From contig NC_087381.1 of assembly GCF_963675165.1 (NCBI RefSeq), positions 6,449,378-6,513,377 on the forward strand: DNA of 64,000 bases, written 5' to 3'. The position numbers and the translations under genes are program-made. The stretch comes from Halichondria panicea. Its lineage: Eukaryota; Porifera; Demospongiae; Suberitida; Halichondriidae. Positions 46,818 through 57,538 of the stretch are shown here, piece by piece. Below the pieces are notes generated by a model that was given only the letters and a program-made list of their open reading frames with translations, was not told where the DNA came from and did not search any database. Position 1 is the first letter of the stretch. Each line of letters opens with the position of its first letter.

Positions 46818-49505
46818 AGAGACAAGATAAATACCTGAGTTTGTATATATACTTATAGAAGGTTGACTGTTATCACATGCATACATAATCAATAGTTGTG
46901 GGAAGTTTAATTGTCTATAATAATTGTTATAAGCAGGAGCACATGAGAGGATCCTGTTATAAAACTATAGGATGCATGGGCTGCTAGGAAGACAAGCAGA
47001 TGGAGATAGTCAATGCTATATGCTCTTGATGATTGTGCTTGGGATTAGTGTTAGACCATAATGAGTGTGATGTGATGATGGAGAAATCAATTATTGTACT
47101 GTATAACGAATGTGTGTGAATGAGTGTGGTTCAGAAGGGAACCAACCTGTAGTCCAGCTAACTGCATCTATGTATAGCTAGGAGTTGTAGATCTCCTCAG
47201 TTCTGGTCGAATAAACCAAATTTCACTGTTAACTCATACAAGCTATAGTTTAAAATGTTATGTATATATGGAGCATTAATGGGTGCATGTACTTCGTAGT
47301 CTGTCAAAATAATGAAGCAAGAGAAGCAAGAATAAATAATAGCGTCTCTCTCAACAAACATGCAGTTGTCGTAGTTTGATTATGGTTCAGTCACCTTCTG
47401 TACTCTCTAGTGTGGGACCCATCGGACCGAGTCTCCTAATCCAGGCATGGTGATGGCATTGGCTCATAACTGTGCGTTCCTTGTTGCTAGGAAACCATAT
47501 CAAGACAGTCAACAAACTAACTAGAGTTTTGAAGTGCTAACCCTCGGCTGTTGTCAATGACATGATTAATAGATCTATTAGAAACAAGTCTACACCATGC
47601 CAGCTCTGCACTATCTCTCCTTTCATCATACTTTTAATTGTACAAAATGTATAATTATTTTGACTATCCCTAGCTTGATCAAAGTGTCAGTAATCTCATT
47701 ACGCTACATGTATACTGTGTATAGTGAGTAGCCCATTTTGCTTTGCTGCCAACTCATGATCATCATAAGCTTTATGGGATTGTCTACACAAGAACTGTGT
47801 GCTGGCTCCAAACAGTATATGATGTGTTGATACAGTGTCAGAACTATAGCAATGCTAACGCAATTTTAGAACAACCCAGCAGCCTACACACATTTACTAG
47901 AAAGAATAACGTTTGCATGTTGTTTTGGTCCTCGGATAAAATTTAATAAAGTGACCATTATAACTAGTGTTCAAGCTGGCGCTGTGCTAATGCCTCTCGC
48001 CATGTTTTTGCTTTCGCTCAAAAGTATTAGAGTGTTATCTATAATGAATTTTATATTAAAGTTAGCTTATCTATATAAAGTCACTGAGAAGAAAAGACTT
48101 ATTTACATGCATCTATTGTTGTTATTTATTGTATTATGTGGCTTACCAGGACCTCAAGAAAGAAGAAAATTGATTCTTCCAGGATCTGTAGTTCAGTGTA
48201 TATAATATCTAAGAAGAAAAGACCTGTGTACATGCATATTGTTATCTATATTGTTATTAGCCTCGATCCCAGGCCGATCCGTCTCTAATTGAACGCTAGG
48301 TCGCCTCCTCGACCTAGCGTTCAATTAGAGACAGATCGGCCTGGGATCGAGGCTATATTGTTATATGGTAGTGTTTTGTGGCTTACCAGACCCTCAAGAC
48401 AAAGATGATTCTGCCAGGAGAATCTGGATCTGGATCTTGGATATCACACATGGGGAATGAGCGCGCATGCGCATTACATCCACAGGAATAATTAAAGGGT
48501 GTGTCCAAAGAGATCAATTTCACAAATGGCTACTGCTAGCTAGCTGTTTTAACAGATATTTTCTGAGTATTGTAGCTAACAAAAAGCTAGCGCTTTAGTG
48601 CAAGGCTAACTCATATGTTGAATAGAAAGTTTGTGCGGACAGACGATGCTATGAAAGATTCTGAAGAGACTGCAACAGCCTTCAATGTGAGTGAAACTAG
48701 CCATAACTCTAGAAAGAAGCTTTAGTTTGCTAATCCACGAATCAAAATCCAAGAGAACGTGGCTAGAAGCCTATAGAAGCTGTTAGTTTTCGTCGCATTG
48801 CAACCGTTGAGCAGTTATAGCTGGAATACACACACACACAGACAGACAGACAGACAGACAGACACACACACAGTCAGCTTTACCGTATCCCTCGTGCGGC
48901 TACGCCTCGAGGCATAACAAACACAGTGCTAATATGAATCTCATTAAGTGTACTTTTGAGTTTACTTTTACAAGAACTGTGTGCTGGCTCCTAATTGTTG
49001 ATACAGTGGTATAACTATAGCAATGCTAGAACAACCCAGTAGCCTACACAAAATACTTTGGATAGAAAGCATAGCATTTGCATGTTATTTTGATCCTATG
49101 TGACCATTTATTCTTACCCCATATATATATAGTTACACACTGAAGGCTCTAATTTCCTACGTGACAAGATAAAAGGAAATCAAAGGTATTACTAAATGTG
49201 TGAAATTAATGTTATTCATAGCGTGTCTAATTACTCGCAAGTGGTTCTAATAAGTTCATCGCATTTTCCAATTATTTGTGAGTACACATTTTTGCGATTT
49301 TATTCTCATACATAAAATATGATTACCGTTATGTATACATGTAATTATAGTAACTGTATATTATGCATATACATTATGTGACAACTCGATCGATATTCAA
49401 TAGCTAGCTATAATAATATTATATGACCCTGGCTATAATAAAACAAAAATGCAATAGCTACTATTATTATAACACTATTGTTACAGTAGGGTCTCAGTTA
49501 TAGAT
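46818..49505. other. Intergenic, repeats only
   Basis: No supported gene. Two diverged copies of one sequence (about 47785-47945 and 48967-49100; shared AAGAACTGTGTGCTGGCTCC and AGAACAACCCAG.AGCCTACAC) and a partial local duplication around 48090-48395 (GTGGCTTACCAG) are visible. GACAGACAGACA and CACACA runs lie at 48830-48875. A fragment at 49200-49320 resembles, inverted, sequence at 32640-32790 (ACTCGCAAG.., TTTTGCGATTTTA). Confidence 0.55.
48258..48355. mobile_element. 98-bp palindromic mini-element with 9-bp TSD
   Basis: The ends TAGCCTCGATCCCAGGCCG and CGGCCTGGGATCGAGGCTA, and the whole sequence folds into a ~45-bp stem with one mismatch and a small loop (CCTCCTC region). Perfect 9-bp direct repeats TATTGTTAT flank it (48249-48257 and 48356-48364). 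It shares termini and TSD length with the element at 1634-1679. Nine-bp duplications and long TIRs are features of Mutator-like elements. Confidence 0.85.
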
Positions 49506-50090
49506 CTACTCATTTCCCCCCATTCTTTTTAGAGCTTGTAAAGCATCAAGAAGAAGCTCAGCGCCCGTAGTTGCAGCGCCCAGGCCTGTAGGTGGAGTGT
49601 ACGTAGTTACTGCGCCCAGGCCAGTAGGTGGAGTGTCCATAGTTGCAGCGCCCAGGCCTGTAGGTGGAGTGTCCGTAGTTACAGCACCCAGGCCTGTAGG
49701 TGGAGTGTCCATAGTTGCAGTGCCCAGGCCAGTAGGTGGAGTGTACGTAGTTACTGCGCCCAGGCCATGCAGTAGGTGGAGTGTCCATAGTTGCAGCGCC
49801 CAGGCCTGTAGGTGGAGTGTCCGTAGTTGCAGCGCCCAGGCCTGTAGGTGGAGTAAGCGGTAGTGGAGTCGGCTTCAGTTTTCGTATTGGCTTTTACTAG
49901 TGGTCGAAGATTGTGCCGCTGCTCTTACTTTGTAAGTGATTGCGAGAGTAGTAAATACGAGAATCGTCTGGTTGATGTTTAGCAGTCGATTGGGAGCATC
50001 GTCAATGGCAAGGTTGATAGGAACAATGAGAAAGAGAATCACAACAAATACCAGAATTCCTGATAAGAATTTTTGGTGCTTCCCCTAGCC
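49506..50090 (-). pseudogene. Fragment of a multi-pass membrane protein with a Pro/Thr repeat tail
   Basis: On the minus strand, about 50075-49890 reads KHQKFLSGILVFVVILFLIV, PINLAIDDAPNRLLNINQ, TILVFTTLAITYKVRAA: two hydrophobic helices around a short polar loop, reminiscent of TM6-TM7 of GABA-B-type class C receptors (tentative). It stops at TGA shortly after ..SKSQYEN. Downstream is a minisatellite which, in another frame, encodes TPPTGLGAATTD repeats ending AELLLDALQALKRMGGNE plus stop. Frames do not join cleanly. The first-helix segment is repeated at 50604-50660. Confidence 0.45.
49558..49860. repeat. 36-bp minisatellite, ~8 units
   Basis: The unit is GTAGTTGCAGCGCCCAGGCC plus TGTAGGTGGAGTGTCC (36 bp) with few differences. 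One unit near 49765 carries a 4-bp insertion (GCCATGCAGTAGG), which shifts frame for the units beyond it. Read on the minus strand in the best frame it encodes TPPTGLGA(A/V)TTD. Confidence 0.85.
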
Positions 50091-50760
50091 AATCCTACGT
50101 TACGGTAGCAACTTTTACATTGCAAATACCCCCCCCCCCCGGATACTATGTATAATTCACATCAACAACCCCCCCTGCAGTCAGTGAGGAATGTTAAGAA
50201 GAACTTGGTCATTGCAATGTGCCTATCGGTTGTACTTGGCCTGGGTTGGGGCTTTGGACTAGTATCAACAAGCTCTGGTCTTGTGGAGCTGTCATTCACA
50301 TTCCAAGTGATATTCTCGATCTTTGTACGCTCTCAAGGTGTGCTAATTTTTATTATATATGGTCTTCGAAGCACTGAATTCCGCCAGACATGGATAAAAC
50401 TCTTTAGTAGCTGTCGATCAAATACTGATAACTTTGTGTCTTCTGAGAAAGGAAGCACTAATCCACGAGATAATTCTAGCACTGTCGGAGTGGAGTTATC
50501 GAGCGTGAACACATTATCAAGCAAGCAGTGTTCTCCACGCAATGAAGAAAAGAACTAACTTGTATAATAAAAGAAACAAGATAAATACCTGAGTTTGTAT
50601 ACAATGAGAAAGAGAATCACAACAAATACCAGAATTCCTGATAAGAATTTTTGGTGCTTCCCCTAGCCAATCCTACGTTAGCAACTTTTACATTGCAAAT
50701 ACCCCCCCCCCCGGATACTATGTATAATTCACATCAACAACCCCCCCTGCAGTCAGTGAC
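50019..50760 (+). repeat. 157-bp direct repeat flanking a copied GPCR 3' end
   Basis: Bases 50019-50178 and 50604-50760 are nearly the same sequence (CAATGAGAAAGAGAATCACA .. CCCCCCTGCAGTCAGTGA), including a C-run of variable length. Between them sits a copy of the receptor's last exon. The second repeat lacks ACGGTA near 50104. Confidence 0.88.
50179..50603 (+). pseudogene. Near-identical partial copy of the giant receptor's last exon
   Basis: From RNVKKNLVIAMCLSVVLGLG through RNEEKN, TAA and AATAAA, this repeats about 46433-46860 with only two or three base differences seen (e.g. Gly to Arg at GTAGGCTCT/GTACGCTCT). The upstream part of the exon (TM5 and earlier) is absent, so it cannot encode a receptor. 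Near-identity means very recent copying or conversion. Confidence 0.9.
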
Positions 50761-50919
50761 AAGATGAAGGCTGAGATCAAGCGTCGTTGTGATACTGCCT
50801 TCTCCCCTGTATAAGAGCAAGGGAGCGTGACCTCCCTAATATCCCTAGGCGTGGACAGTTGTTTCAGACTGAGACAAGACAATGGAGAACAAAGGTGATC
50901 TGCATGTCAGTTAGGCTGT

Positions 50920-51100
50920 GAGATTTGACTCGCTCTGCTTCATGCACAGTTGCTTTGGCAAGATAAAAAAAGTGGTGGATGTCACACCCTGTGATGCCTG
51001 GGGAAACTTTCACCATTGCCTGGGACATTGTAGTTGTCGTAGTAACCATCATCATCAGCTTGGTCTACTCCTATCTGGTAGGTGGTGTGTATACACGTAT
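50920..51100 (+). other. Possible single TM-helix exon, unassigned
   Basis: About 50985-51075 reads MPGETFTIAWDIVVVVVTII and ISLVYSYLVGG on the plus strand, followed by GTGTGT/GTAGGT-type donors. A hydrophobic helix is plain but I see no neighbours in frame. It may be a chance hydrophobic stretch. Confidence 0.2.
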
Positions 51101-51363
51101 AAATAACATTGTCATAATTACATACACTAAATTGGTACTCTACCACGTAATACAGCAGCACAAGAAATTGCGTAAAATATGATAATGGCCGAAGCATGAT
51201 GGGGGGCGTGTATGTAACCTATAAGAATATGGTAAGAATGAACAATAAGTAGCCAAATCACAAACTACATGGTTCATCTGATGTTGTAGTACCAGTATAC
51301 GTTCAGCTGATCTTTTACACTTTCCAAAGCAGTGAACAAGGTTGTAATACGCCGCTCGGTATG

Positions 51364-52276
51364 TCACAACAAATACTTAGAACAGAAATTGATGATAATG
51401 GTCGAAGCATGATGGGGTGCGTGTATGTAGCCATAAGAATAATGGTAAGAATGAACAACAACACAGGAAAAAGGTTCAAGCAAAACGTAGTACCAACTCT
51501 TTTTCAATACACAGCTGGCACAGGTTAGCCCAACAAGAACTGCTAGACAGATGAAGATATCGTAAACAAATATTATGTGTGGGATTGCGTAATCAGCTTC
51601 AAAGTAAAATACACTTAAACTGATCACGTGTTGTTTCCTTGAAGAAATGTCTCCAAGCTCTCGTGTATTTCTATAACCCACAGCCAAGCAATCTAAGACA
51701 AGTACATATAGAAGATGAAGGTCAGAGAACCAAGTACAGCAATGTAAATGTGCATATTTCTTGAGGAAATGTTTGGCTTCCATTTTCTTTTGTCATCTGA
51801 CGCATCGTCATCTATGTTATCGTCACTAGTTGTAGCAAATTTTACTCTAGAGATGTAAAAAAATTAATTTTGTAGTTCTCAATTAAGTGATGGAACAAAA
51901 AACCGATCACTAATACTGGAAAAACCACGTGAAAACTTATCGTATATCTTGTTAAATGTTCTCCTTGGATGACTAGCGGATTTTGTCCTTTAAAAAAGGT
52001 TTCCAGTGTTTCAAGGCTCTCTCCTTTAGCATTATATACATCAGAAATACGGGCAGCAACTTTTTGTTCCATGGCATAGAGCTTTAGCTGCAAAAAACAT
52101 GATTATTAAGACAAAATTAATCACAATTATACTACTGGTATAGCTTACCCTTTGGGTGAGAAACTTGAGCGTATCGGGATCAGCTTCCATACAATTCGGT
52201 TTGAGATACGAGGAGACATGTGACTCACGTAGTGATGGATCAGAAGACAGAAGAGATGTATACTGGAGAGATTCAA
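51364..52276 (-). pseudogene. Unrecognised membrane-protein exons, frame-broken
   Basis: Exon 52276-52149 (VESLQYTSLLSSDPSLRESH, then VSSYLKPNCMEADPDTLKFL) splices in phase 0 to 52087 onward (LKLYAMEQKVAARISDVYNA, GESLETLETFFKGQNP, ISFHVVFPVLVIGFLFHHLI). The frame ends at TAA 51842-51844. If the T7 run at about 51860 were T8, the frame would continue (TTSDDNIDDDASDDKRKWKP) into another hydrophobic segment. Further down, ESLETFLQGNN and YAIPHIIFVYDIFICLAVLV resemble a second round of the same pattern. Probably a decayed or mis-assembled multi-pass protein; family unknown. Confidence 0.4.
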
Positions 52277-52333
52277 CTGGTTAGAACAAGTAGAAAGTGG
52301 ACTGAGTCCAAAACCAGGTCTGGTTGGGAGAGG

Positions 52334-52534
52334 TTATAGAGAATAATCAGTGGAGCCATTTCCAGACATGTTTCTTGTAAAATAGTATGTCACTGCAATA
52401 AAAACTGGGTTTGACGTATCGGGTAGGAAGAAGGCATGCTGCAAGTTGTATCGATTTTGATCACTTGATATATAATTTTCGTTAACAAGCAAATCGAAGC
52501 ATTTTACAATTAATTTAGTAACTAAATTTATCAT
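52334..52534 (-). CDS. Possible extracellular exon, unrecognised
   Basis: The minus-strand frame reads VTKLIVKCFDLLVNENYI, NRYNLQHAFFLPDTSNPVFI, AVTYYFTRNMSGNGSTDYSL and then stops. Composition is protein-like, with an N-x-S/T site, and it lies just upstream of the membrane-protein exons on the same strand. I could not place splice sites that connect them. Confidence 0.3.
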   Translation of the reverse strand: MINLVTKLIVKCFDLLVNENYISSDQNRYNLQHAFFLPDTSNPVFIAVTYYFTRNMSGNGSTDYSL

Positions 52535-52539
52535 AATTA

Positions 52540-53334
52540 TTGGCTTTTTAGCTGTAACTTTGACACACAGTCAGGCAGGCTAATTTATTTGAAAGCCAGC
52601 AAGGATATGAATAACAGTAAGTTCATGTGCAAATCACACCATTTCCAGTATAGTATGCATTCTTTTGCGACCACACAATTAATGGTTGAGAAGTACATGC
52701 AGTACACAGCAGAGTGAGTACACAGGAAACATTTGAATATCCATGAATAGCATTACTGTGACAGCCACGATTGACGTGTAATATTTAACTACCACTCAAA
52801 CCTCAAGCTATTTTTCGGAATAGCACAGCTGAGGGAATGGGAGCCAACAATTTGGGTTGCTGTGTTATTGTTATACGGTAGATGCATAATGCATTGTCAT
52901 GCTGCATGGATATTATATACTCAGTATGGAAAGAACCCACTAGGAACATGCAAGTCGGTGATGATCCATGCATGGCAATGGTTCCACATGCAGTCGTTAC
53001 GGTACACTATATTATTATAGCTACAATTTTGTGTGTACTTAGATAGTGATTTCAATCGTGCCATAGCTAGTGTCCTGTGTAATTATGTGACCATTCACTG
53101 CAATGTACACAGTGGAACCTCCCATAACGGACCCTCCCACTAGAGGACAACCTCTCTATAAAGGACACTAGCTATGGCACGGATTGAAATCACTATCTAG
53201 ATACACAGAAACAATCTCCCACATGCAGACCTTCTTGATTCCGCAGACAGAGGACAAGCTCCGTGCTCCCCAACTCTATGCAAAACTGCCTCTTGTAACG
53301 GCAAACAGGAAACCACTTGGATAGTTATTATTTA
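52540..53334. other. Spacer with a local inverted repeat
   Basis: No gene seen. AGATAGTGATTTCAATCGTG (about 53041) pairs with CACGGATTGAAATCACTATCT (about 53180-53200), flanking a pogo-like CAGTGGAACCTCC end at 53110. Confidence 0.5.
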
Positions 53335-53947
53335 GAAGGAAATTACTTCCACTGACAGAGATGCTTCTGTTCCTGAATTGCAGCAGCAGTCTCCTCCAAC
53401 AGAATAATGATCAAATCAACACAACAAGTTGGCCTACCCTTTGCGCATCTCTTACAGTTTGAGTCGTACGCTGGCCTGGATCAAACCACAATACAGTGTA
53501 TCCACAGTGACAACAATACCAAGAAAGAGGAGAAAATCTCCAGAGCTTTCATTTCCCATTTTGCCGAACTGGTTACCAATTCAGATAATAAAAATCCAGA
53601 TCAAGTTGCTCGAAACAGTCGCATGTTCAGAATAATGCTGAGTCCATCTCAAACTTCAGTTGTCAAAATTCAGTCGGTCAGTCCCAGACAGGAGGTGATC
53701 CAGGCCCTTGAGATGTGGAGGAGTGAGACTGAGGGAACTTACAGCTGTCTGAGGGAGACTCTCAACAAGTACAGCGTCTTCACTGGGAGAAATCCTCTGG
53801 TGAGTGTGTATTATGAATATACATGCATGACTGTCTAATTATACTCTAGCCCTTCATGCATGTACTACGTATATACAGGATCTAGCTGGTGTGGCTCATG
53901 ATGATATTGATCCCTCTGTGCTTAGTATCAGTGGTGACGATCAAAAG
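53335..53947 (+). pseudogene. Truncated paralogue of the Roc/COR gene 3' end
   Basis: Bases 53383-53799 repeat 27722-28139 (IKSTQQVGL.FAHLLQFE.YA.., ending GRNPL and a GTGAGT donor), and 53879-53947 repeats the small exon 28223-28291 (LAGVAHDDIDPSVLSIS). A ~48-bp block upstream (53335-53382) matches about 27150-27195, so ~530 bp is deleted internally. The terminal Death-domain exon is missing: the intron jumps at ~53972 to sequence equivalent to 28838. No promoter or 5' exons. Non-functional as a Roc/COR protein. Confidence 0.88.
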
Positions 53948-54947
53948 GTGCGTTGTCCGCAGCTGTACAATAATCTAGGGTGGTTCTCTCCAATTTGAAA
54001 GTTCAGCAGCAGCTCAGTTCTAGAACAAATTAACTTGAAGAAAATCTAGATCTACGTCCAAGTGGAGAGTACACTTAATCACTACAGTTGTAGTTTACCA
54101 CTTGATCACTTACTTCCTCTAACAGTGTACATGTTGTATACAGTGTGCTATATGGTTTCAGTGATTTGCAGCTTTGATTTATACCTGACATAATGTGTAC
54201 TGCTTGAATCACTAGTATACCTTATTTACATGCAGACCCAGTGATCTATGAGTGCTGAGAGTGACTGACTGTAAAGCTAGAGCTATGTGTAGGACTCTTG
54301 TACTGAATTGAACACACAGTAGCTATATATTCTTGTTATTGTGTGTGTGATTTTTCCCAATGTGAGTCATGGCTAATCTAATCTGTCTCTTGTTGCGTTA
54401 ATGATCTTTACCCAAGTAATTACCTACAACTCTTCTCTTGTGGGAGGTAAGAGGTCAGAGAGTATCCAACGAAGTGGCAGTGATCAACCATACTCTGATA
54501 GATTTATATACTGCAACAGCATGTAGCTATTACTATAATATTAACATGTATATAGACACTTCTCATGTGGTGTACATGCAGTCAGAAGTGCATGCATGCT
54601 AAGAGCGAAATTTACTGTATATAGTGACTCCTCTTCACAGGTTGGTGGTGACAGTTAAGTCCATACTCAAAGCGGTAAATTAACTACTAAGTCATAATTC
54701 TGATAGATGAGAGGTCCCTGTCATCAGAAAGGCTCCAATACTCAGCAACTCCGGTCCAGAGACTGTAAGAACTACAATATCATCATCAGCAGGTGGTGAT
54801 CAACGTACACTGAAGCAGTCAAGTCGGTACCCAAAGAGGTAAAGTCACTGTTGAATTATATACTTAGTGTATTTGAGAGTGTATAGTGATCAAAATGATA
54901 CTACCTGCCTCCCATTATGCACATGAGGTGTGAGAGGTGTGGTTATA

Positions 54948-55368
54948 CAGTGGGAACCTCCATAAAACGGACACCATTGGGGAACAACCTTTTGACCGTT
55001 ATAGAGAGGTGGTCTTCCTTGGGAGGTTTCGATTGCCATGCAGCTGTGTGTGCTCTATGAGTCATTTCTTGCTGCAAATAAATCTTGGAGCTTTGCTAAC
55101 TGCTTCTTAAAGGCTGTAGGGACAAGCTACAGCTAGGTTTTCACGATTGTGAAAATAATGCTATTTCAACAATAATTTTTCTGCTAATTCTGGGTGTGGC
55201 TGTCCATTCTGAGAGGATATTTTCCATTGCTAAAGCTTATTGGGGACATCGCTCCTGAGAGGTTGCTTTACATTGAAGTCATTGTAGTTTCAATCCGGAC
55301 CTGAGCTTTTGGCCGTTATATAACGTGTGGTTGCTCTTCAGAGGTGGTCGTTAATGGAGGTTCCACTG
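54948..55368. mobile_element. pogo/Tigger-like MITE, longer paralogous copy
   Basis: The ends CAGTGGGAACCTCC and GGAGGTTCCACTG are present. The interior includes ACCGTTATAGAGAGGTGGTC and GGTTGCTTTACATTGAAGTC. It corresponds to 29827-30152 but keeps ~100 bp that copy has lost. Confidence 0.75.
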
Positions 55369-55900
55369 GTTCAGACTAATGAAGGGATGATTTATGTTTG
55401 TTGTGCAAAAATCCTTATGCAATAACTTACAGAAATCTAGTGCAGTTGTTACTAGAACAGAATATCTGTCAGCACTTGACTTGCTTGTTCCAGGAGGTGC
55501 ATGCATGTGAGAGGTGTGCCAGTTACTGGTTCGGACTAAGTAACTGATTGTACAGATGTTGAACTATTACAGGGCCTTCACTCTCAGAACAAGTGTGGCC
55601 TGGGATCGAGGCTGGTACGACAGGTGCTGGGGGGGGGGGGGGGGGGGCGATCAGTATATCATATTATGTGTCTATATAATGCATGTGCTCATGGCCCACC
55701 TCAAAACTATAGCATGCATAGAAATTCAACGCAGTTATCTTTTAAATATATAATATATTAATTCACAGATTTTTTGATGTCAGCGACCAACATCACACAA
55801 ATGCACAATGCACAACGTAACACTAAAAAAGATAAGGTAAATAATACTGTTCTACACTTGTAAACAGTCAATAGGTTTCTCTGATCAATCATTCATATAA

Positions 55901-56445
55901 TCCGACTAGAAAAACATTTGCAATGTGAAAAATTGCTAGGATTGGCCAGGGGAACCACAAAAAAGCGTGGGAACAAGAAATCAGACGAGAGCATAACTCC
56001 AATCCGTTACAACGTCAATCACATGTATACTGGTAGTTTTCCCATGTTTTCCCAGCCAATATGCCACGCAATTTTTACTGGTGGAGTGATGACCAATCCC
56101 TATATATATTTATTATACATCCATTTTAGAATGTGGGGCACATAATCATGATGATTTGTGATGAATTGATGTTCCTAATACATGCAGTGTTGAGCACAGG
56201 TACACACAGTCCATCCATGCGTAGTAACATGCACGGACCGTACTGGTGAATGATGTGGTGGATGGAAGCTGATAGGTGGATCTGGAACACAGTCTATTAT
56301 TTAATATACTATGTATTGTACATGTTCATGACGTTGTAACGGATTGGAGTTATGCTCTCGTCTGATTTCTTGTTCCCACGCTTTTTTGCGGTTCCCCTGG
56401 CCAATCCTAGCAATTTTTCACATTGCAAATGTTTTTCTAGTCGGA
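55901..56445. mobile_element. Foldback element, ~115-bp arms (copy 2)
   Basis: The ends TCCGACTAGAAAAACATTTG and CAAATGTTTTTCTAGTCGGA are inverted. The arms extend to CGTTACAACGTCAATCACATG / CATGACGTTGTAACG. It is the same family and same downstream context as 22334-22867. Confidence 0.88.
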
Positions 56446-57198
56446 TTCCCTTTCTTTTTCAGTACAGTTTACGTATCATGACATGCATAAGTGGAACGTC
56501 AAGAGGCAGTACAAGAAGAGAAGACAGGACTAATCAGATATCTTCTCAAATATCTCTGGACTAATAATTAGAGTAATAATTTATTGCTTGATAATTATGT
56601 TGAATTTGCGAATCAGTATTAAATGACAGCCATTTTAAGAGCATGATATCTAGCCAGTGCATATAGCATGCCTGTCAGAGAAAGGGAGCTAGAGCTGAAC
56701 AGTGTGAAGAAAAGGAACACCTCAGGCTCTGGAAAAGCACTGCTGCACTGATTTTAGGCGCACGGTTTATTAGCCACGCCTATCTATTATTATTGGCCAC
56801 AACACAATTGCTGAGTCATTAAAGATGGCGGAATTGTCTAGGTAAGAGAAATAGAGACTGAGAGGTCATCTGCCTTGTGGAAGCAATCGCAAATCTGAAG
56901 AAGCGCTTTGTAATCCAGGTTGTAGTCGTTTGGAAACCCTGTGCAGAATGTCCTGGAGATGGCTGTACTTGGAGTAAATGCTGGGCAAGAAACTTACTTA
57001 CTTACTTACTTACTCACTTACTTACTCAGTCAGTCAGACAAAGAGCGGTGAAACGTAGAAATAGTGCAATTTTTAAAATGAAAATATTCATTCATTAAAA
57101 TGTTTATGGATTATGAAATGAGAGATACAAAGAGAGAAAAGGCTAAATAAACTATCTGTTCAGCCAGTTTCTTGATGTGGCCTTTCCCTGCAGAGATT

Positions 57199-57388
57199 AT
57201 ACATAGGCGTAGGAACCAGGGGGGCAAGGGGGGCAGTTGCCCCCCTCAGCCAAATATTTTGCTTTTTCGCCCCCCTTAGCCAGCACTGCTCTCTAATAGA
57301 TATTTTGGAGAATTTTAAATTGTGTCTCAGTGATATTGGTATAACATATTGTTTGCCCCCCTTAGGTAAAACATCTTCCTACCTCTGA
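57199..57388. mobile_element. MITE (GGCGTAGGAA..TTCCTAC) with an empty site at ~23745
   Basis: GGCGTAGGAACCAGGGGGGC on the left and TTCCTACCTC on the right bound ~190 bp rich in GGGGGGC/GCCCCCC. The first copy of the composite repeat runs CCTTTCCCTGGAGAGATAGA (about 23740-23759) without it. Confidence 0.7.
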
Positions 57389-57538
57389 GAGATAGAACAG
57401 TTTGAACATGAGTCAAAATAATTGAAATATTGCTAAACACGGGCAAACCCACTGCCAATCCTATGTAAAACCTACTGGTTTTACTAATAATTATTAGCAT
57501 GTGGCCATCTAATAATTACACCAATTAAATAAGTAGAG

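Larger units (their letters stand above)
53335..55715 (+). repeat. Segmental duplication of 27.15-31.3 kb
   Basis: The order of landmarks is conserved: Roc/COR 3' exons, GTGGTTCTCTCCAATTTGAA flank, AGCTCCTCTTCACAGGTTGG-type segments, pogo-like MITE (54948-55368), then GTTCGGACTAAGTAACTGAT, AGGGCCTTCACTCTCAGAAC and a poly-G run (about 55630). Divergence is a few percent with many indels. The duplication resumes at about 58380 with sequence equivalent to 31340 onward, ending after the leader exon. Confidence 0.85.

Noticed and set aside
47951-48205. 84-codon plus-strand frame with hydrophobic residues
   Set aside because: AT-rich, repeated and diverged nearby, no splice sites or family resemblance.
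49558-49860. CRISPR array
   Set aside because: The 36-bp units are contiguous with no unique spacers; this is a minisatellite in a eukaryotic sequence.
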